Assembly: GCF_000758705.1 (NCBI RefSeq)
Contig: NZ_CP009287.1
Coordinates: 2,418,001 to 2,482,000 of the forward strand
Length of the DNA stretch: 64,000 nucleotides
Direction of reading: 5' to 3'
DNA from: Paenibacillus graminis
GTDB taxonomy: Bacteria; Bacillota; Bacilli; Paenibacillales; Paenibacillaceae
A model generated the notes under the pieces. That model ran no database searches. It saw nothing but the letters and a program-made list of their open reading frames with translations, and was not told the DNA's origin. Each line of letters opens with the position of its first letter. The stretch's first letter is position 1. Below are positions 60,736-64,000 of this stretch, in pieces. Position numbers and translations under genes: made by a program.

Positions 60736-60896
60736 CTGTACAGGAAATGAAAGGTGAAAGTGGTTTTAATTTGGCGCAGTCAGGCAACGTGGCTCCCTCA
60801 CCTTCAGATTGTGCTATTCCATCTTAGCATTGTGCTAACCATGCTCTAATCATCTATTTTACAATGTGAATATAGCCAGTAAGGAGGCGTTGCAGG

Positions 60897-61079
60897 GTGA
60901 GTATGGCAGCAGGAAGAAGCAGAAGCCGGTTTGCTGCGAATTGGAGTTTTTATAAAGGGGATATCCGCATTCCGCATGCGGTCAAAGCCGGCCTGGCTCT
61001 GAGGGGAAGCCGATTGAGGTGCGGGTGTGGCGCTTTTGCCGCCGCCTATTTATTTCTTCACAGGAGAACGTTAATATAG
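60897..61079 (+). CDS. Short ORF, possible glycosidase 5' remnant or leader ORF
   Basis: 60 codons from GTG 60897, with AAGGAGG (60881-60887) 9 bases before it. The first half, FAANWSFYKGDIRIPHAVKAG, reads like the beginning of a family-2 glycoside hydrolase of Paenibacillus. The second half (CGCGAFAAAYLFLHRRTLI) does not, as if the gene were truncated and read out of phase. It ends 38 bases before the histidine kinase ATG. It may instead be a translated leader. Recognition is from memory and uncertain. Confidence 0.4.
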   Translation: MSMAAGRSRSRFAANWSFYKGDIRIPHAVKAGLALRGSRLRCGCGAFAAAYLFLHRRTLI

Positions 61080-61117
61080 ACATACCCAAATCCATTCAGA
61101 AGGATGTTCAACAAGTG

Positions 61118-62854
61118 ATGCCCAAGCTGAAGAAATATATGCCTTTCACCTACAAAATGATGATTCCCTATCTGCTGCTGGTGCTCCTGACCGATGTAAT
61201 CATCGGCTATATCTCTTATTCCATGCTGACCGATTCGCGGACGGAGATGGCCGAGTCGAACATCCGGACGGGAATGGGGCAGGCCAGGAACAATATCCGC
61301 TACCAAATGGATGAAATTCAGCGGATGTCGGATAATTTGTTTAGCAGCCAGCCTTTTCAGCGCGCCCTTGAGCTGAAGGGGACGCCGTTTGAAATATATC
61401 TGGCCATGCTGGATGAGATCGTTCCCCAGATTACCGCGCCGCTGCAGCTGTTCGGGAACAAGATCCGCTTCATGCTCTATACGCCGAACAGTGACCTCAA
61501 CATTGTATCCGGAGACAATCTGGATGAGCCGATCCACGACAGCGACTATTACATTCTGCCGCTTGCGGATATTGCGGGCAGCGAGTGGTATCATTCCCTT
61601 AAGGATTCGAAACGGGACAACCTGTGGCTGCAGATTGATACAGACCAGAAGCTGGATAACCTTTCGCATGTCCGCAGACTGGTCAACTTCAGCGATTACA
61701 AAACCGTGATTGGCTATGTGCGTATTACGGTATCCCTTGAGGATCTGTTCGGCGGATTTGACACCTTTCCTCTTGAAGAGGGAATAACGCTCCGGCTTGT
61801 CGAAGAGACTACGGGCAATATTCTGTTTCAGCGCGGCAGGGTGAATGATGCTGCTGCAGACGGTGATTTTCTCAGTCTTCATGAGAAGATCCCCGGCAGC
61901 AGCTTTGTCATCGAATCGTTGGTGCCCTATACCTATCTGACAAAGGACGCCGGCAGGCTGCGCCGTGTGATTGTTGCGGTATGTGCGCTCAGCTTCCTGG
62001 TAATGACGGTTATCGGTTTTGTCGTAGCACGGTTGTCCGGGCGCAAAATGAGCCGGATCGTGGGGCTGGTGCGTTCCTTCCAGGAGGGGAATTTTCAGAA
62101 GCGCATCCGTTTCTCCGGCAATGATGAATTCGTGCAGATTGCGGATTCGTTCAATGTGATGGCAACCCATATCCAGGAGCTGATCAACAGCGTGTATGTG
62201 CAGGGCATCCAGAAAAAGCAGGCGGAGCTGGAAGCGCTGCAGGCGCAGATTAATCCGCACTTTCTGTATAATACACTTTCAACGATAAGCAGCCTGGCCA
62301 ATCTAGGGGAGATCGAGAAGGTCACCGGCATGGTGCAGGGACTTTCACGTTTCTACCGGTTGACCCTGAATCAGGGCAACGTCTACATTGAGCTTGAAAA
62401 GGAGCTGGAGCAGGTCGCCACATACCTTGAAATCCAGCGGGTGAAATATGCCGATGCGTTCACGGTATATGTGGATGTGGAGCAGGAAATTCTCCACATG
62501 CAGGTCATCAAGCTGGTTCTTCAGCCTTTTGTGGAAAATGTGTTCAAGCATGCCTGGTTTGGCGAGACCATTGCCATCCGTCTGACCGGCAGGCAGGTGG
62601 GCAACAATATTGAGCTGAAGATCATCGACAACGGAATCGGCATGCGGCCTGAGGACATGAAGCGAATGATGCAAGGACCAAGCCAGGCCGGGGGTTATGG
62701 AGTGAAGAATGTGAACGAGCGGATTAAGCTCAGATACGGGGACGACTACGGAGTAACTATTGCGAGCTTTTTTGGGGCAGGCACAACCGTGCAGCTCCTG
62801 CTCCCCGCCGGGATGAAGGACAACGAAGAAATGGATGAAGGGTTTGCCCCGTAA
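61118..62854 (+). CDS. YesM-type sensor histidine kinase
   Basis: About 578 residues. N-terminal membrane segment (MMIPYLLLVLLTDVIIGYISY), extracellular dCache-like sensor (about residues 45-285), second membrane segment (RVIVAVCALSFLVMTVIGFVV), HAMP, then the LytS/YesM kinase core with the phospho-acceptor His in QINPHFLYNTLSTIS and the ATPase N and G boxes (LVLQPFVENVFKHAW; IIDNGIGM; GYGVKNVNERI). GTG 61115 and ATG 61118 are adjacent; upstream frame to 61019 lacks support. It pairs with the response regulator that follows and probably senses a sugar for a transporter outside the window. Confidence 0.93.
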   Translation: MPKLKKYMPFTYKMMIPYLLLVLLTDVIIGYISYSMLTDSRTEMAESNIRTGMGQARNNIRYQMDEIQRMSDNLFSSQPFQRALELKGTPFEIYLAMLDEIVPQITAPLQLFGNKIRFMLYTPNSDLNIVSGDNLDEPIHDSDYYILPLADIAGSEWYHSLKDSKRDNLWLQIDTDQKLDNLSHVRRLVNFSDYKTVIGYVRITVSLEDLFGGFDTFPLEEGITLRLVEETTGNILFQRGRVNDAAADGDFLSLHEKIPGSSFVIESLVPYTYLTKDAGRLRRVIVAVCALSFLVMTVIGFVVARLSGRKMSRIVGLVRSFQEGNFQKRIRFSGNDEFVQIADSFNVMATHIQELINSVYVQGIQKKQAELEALQAQINPHFLYNTLSTISSLANLGEIEKVTGMVQGLSRFYRLTLNQGNVYIELEKELEQVATYLEIQRVKYADAFTVYVDVEQEILHMQVIKLVLQPFVENVFKHAWFGETIAIRLTGRQVGNNIELKIIDNGIGMRPEDMKRMMQGPSQAGGYGVKNVNERIKLRYGDDYGVTIASFFGAGTTVQLLLPAGMKDNEEMDEGFAP

Positions 62855-62891
62855 TCTGCAACCCGCAAGGACACAGGAGGAACATTACGAT

Positions 62892-64000
62892 ATGAGCATC
62901 AATGTATTGCTGGTAGACGATGAAGCAGTGGATCTGGAGTGGATGCGCCGAAGAGTGCTGGCCAGCGGACTAAATATTGCTGTAGTGGGCACGGCGAGCA
63001 GCGGGTTTGGTGCGCTGAAAATTATGGAGGAAGCGCAGGTTGATCTTATATTATCCGACATCCGGATGCCGATCATGACCGGAACCGAATTTGCGCGCAG
63101 GGCGAAGGTGCTGAGTCCGAAGACCAAAATTGTGTTTATCAGCGGCCATGAGGATTTCAGCTACGCCAAGGAGGCGATTGAGATCAATGCCTCCGGCTAT
63201 TTGCTGAAGCCCGTTCAGGATAAGGACTTATATGAAATGCTGGGCTCACTCTGCGCCCAAATGGAGCAGGACAGAGAGCAGGACCGCTCCTTCAGCGAAG
63301 CTCTGTCCCTGGTGAACAAGGAGCTCCTGCTCCGCTGGCTCGATGAAGCATCTCCGGATTCAGCGGAGCCGCATCTGCACAGCGTCCTGACCCCCCTGCT
63401 GCAGAACGGCGCGGCGGTAGCGATCGTGGAGATCGATGATCTGGAGTGGAAAATGCGCAATTTGTCCGGGGAAGACACCCGCAATATCACGCGGCAGATT
63501 GCCGGTGTGATTAAAGCCTTTGTCGAGGATGCCAAGCTGGGCACCTGGATTGCAGTTCACCATACCCGGTTTGTGATCCTGTCTCCCCTTCCGCAGGACA
63601 GCTTTCTGAGTCTGCTGGAGGAGCTGATCCGCAAGGTGGCGGATTCTTCTCCCTGCACGGTGACCATAGGTGTCGGAAGGTACGCAGCTGAAGAGTCAGG
63701 ACTGCACGAGTCCTACCGGCAGGCACAGGCTGCGCTCAGCGCCAAATGGCTGCTCGGCAAGAACCGCCTGATCCGGGATACTACACAGTCGTCACCACGG
63801 GGCACACCCGGGGCGCAGATTGAACTAACGGTAGAGCGGCTGCTTGAGGCTATCATCCAGTATGATCTTGTATCGATCGACGACCATCTGCTGGAGCTGT
63901 TCACGAAGGATCTCCCGTCCGGGGGAAGAAAAGAGGTCTATGAGCTAATCATCCGCATTACCTCCAAGCTCCATGCGGATCTTCAGCAGCAGAACGAGAA
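62892..64000 (+). CDS. YesN-type response regulator (3' end cut by window)
   Basis: Open frame from ATG 62892 to the window end, 369 codons seen. Receiver domain: VLLVDDEAVDLEWM with the acidic pair, phospho-acceptor Asp56 in LILSDIRMP, FISGHEDFSYAKEAI, and Lys in GYLLKPVQD. A variable middle domain follows (TVTIGVGRYAAEESGLHESYRQAQAAL). The C-terminal AraC-type HTH expected for YesN lies past base 64000. GGAGGAAC precedes the ATG, 37 bp after the kinase gene. Confidence 0.93.
   Translation, partial: MSINVLLVDDEAVDLEWMRRRVLASGLNIAVVGTASSGFGALKIMEEAQVDLILSDIRMPIMTGTEFARRAKVLSPKTKIVFISGHEDFSYAKEAIEINASGYLLKPVQDKDLYEMLGSLCAQMEQDREQDRSFSEALSLVNKELLLRWLDEASPDSAEPHLHSVLTPLLQNGAAVAIVEIDDLEWKMRNLSGEDTRNITRQIAGVIKAFVEDAKLGTWIAVHHTRFVILSPLPQDSFLSLLEELIRKVADSSPCTVTIGVGRYAAEESGLHESYRQAQAALSAKWLLGKNRLIRDTTQSSPRGTPGAQIELTVERLLEAIIQYDLVSIDDHLLELFTKDLPSGGRKEVYELIIRITSKLHADLQQQNE

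Noticed and set aside
60897..61117. Upstream extension of the sensor kinase to 61019
   Set aside because: The extra residues are not membrane or sensor-like, overlap another ORF with a better ribosome site, and the kinase family normally begins near the first membrane segment.

Overview
The window looks like a chromosomal segment of a spore-forming Firmicute, almost certainly Paenibacillus or a close relative. The evidence is a GC-rich low-complexity style with strong AGGAGG ribosome sites and frequent TTG/GTG starts, together with Bacillales marker genes: the cotJABC coat operon, a gerA-type germination receptor, yhbH, SUF with sufU, yunC/yunD, LicT/RAT antitermination, and a YesM/YesN-type two-component pair. 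All function calls come from reading translated motifs; no database search was run.

Layout. 1-5.4 kb: the 3' part of a chemotaxis receptor, an AT-rich GNAT gene, an AraC regulator and a GH4 alpha-galactosidase. 5.4-16 kb: yhbH, then on the minus strand a methyltransferase followed by two DUF11-repeat genes, one of 2240 codons. The two DUF11 genes meet at an ATGA overlap that cuts one repeat in half. 16-20.5 kb: lipoprotein, membrane proteins, yunC, dps. 20.6-26 kb: sufCDSUB behind a probable Fur box. 26.4-30.1 kb: a heterodimeric ABC exporter. 30.5-35.1 kb: a beta-glucoside operon licT-bglP-bglH with two RAT/terminator switches. 35.5-43.8 kb: two HD-GYP proteins (one lacking the HD histidine), a MoaD-MoaE fusion, yunD, uppP, yfkAB and a CNNM/CBS protein.

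44.3-55.1 kb: cotJABC, a PadR regulator with a butirosin-H-like gene behind a clear PadR operator, a PrkD-like kinase facing a tiny Ser/His/Gly/Tyr-rich protein, an SGNH esterase, and a germination receptor whose B subunit is inverted. 55-64 kb: FapA family, TetR, GNAT, a broken aldo/keto reductase, a methyltransferase, a CapA-like protein, a short ORF that may be a glycosidase remnant, and a YesM/YesN pair that runs off the window end.

The observations I rate highest are: (1) the split DUF11 repeat, where the domain alternation continues in phase across the stop/start overlap, so the pair reads as one interrupted giant gene; (2) a dispersed intergenic repeat with a period of about 51 bp at two loci, each arranged as direct units followed by inverted units; (3) the PadR/BtrH-like pair with its operator on the -10; (4) several genes with a perfect Shine-Dalgarno but no AUG/GUG/UUG at the right distance, where AUU/AUC is the best-placed codon; (5) the HD-GYP protein with Ile in place of the HD histidine; and (6) the orphan MoaX-like fusion with its internal Gly-Gly.
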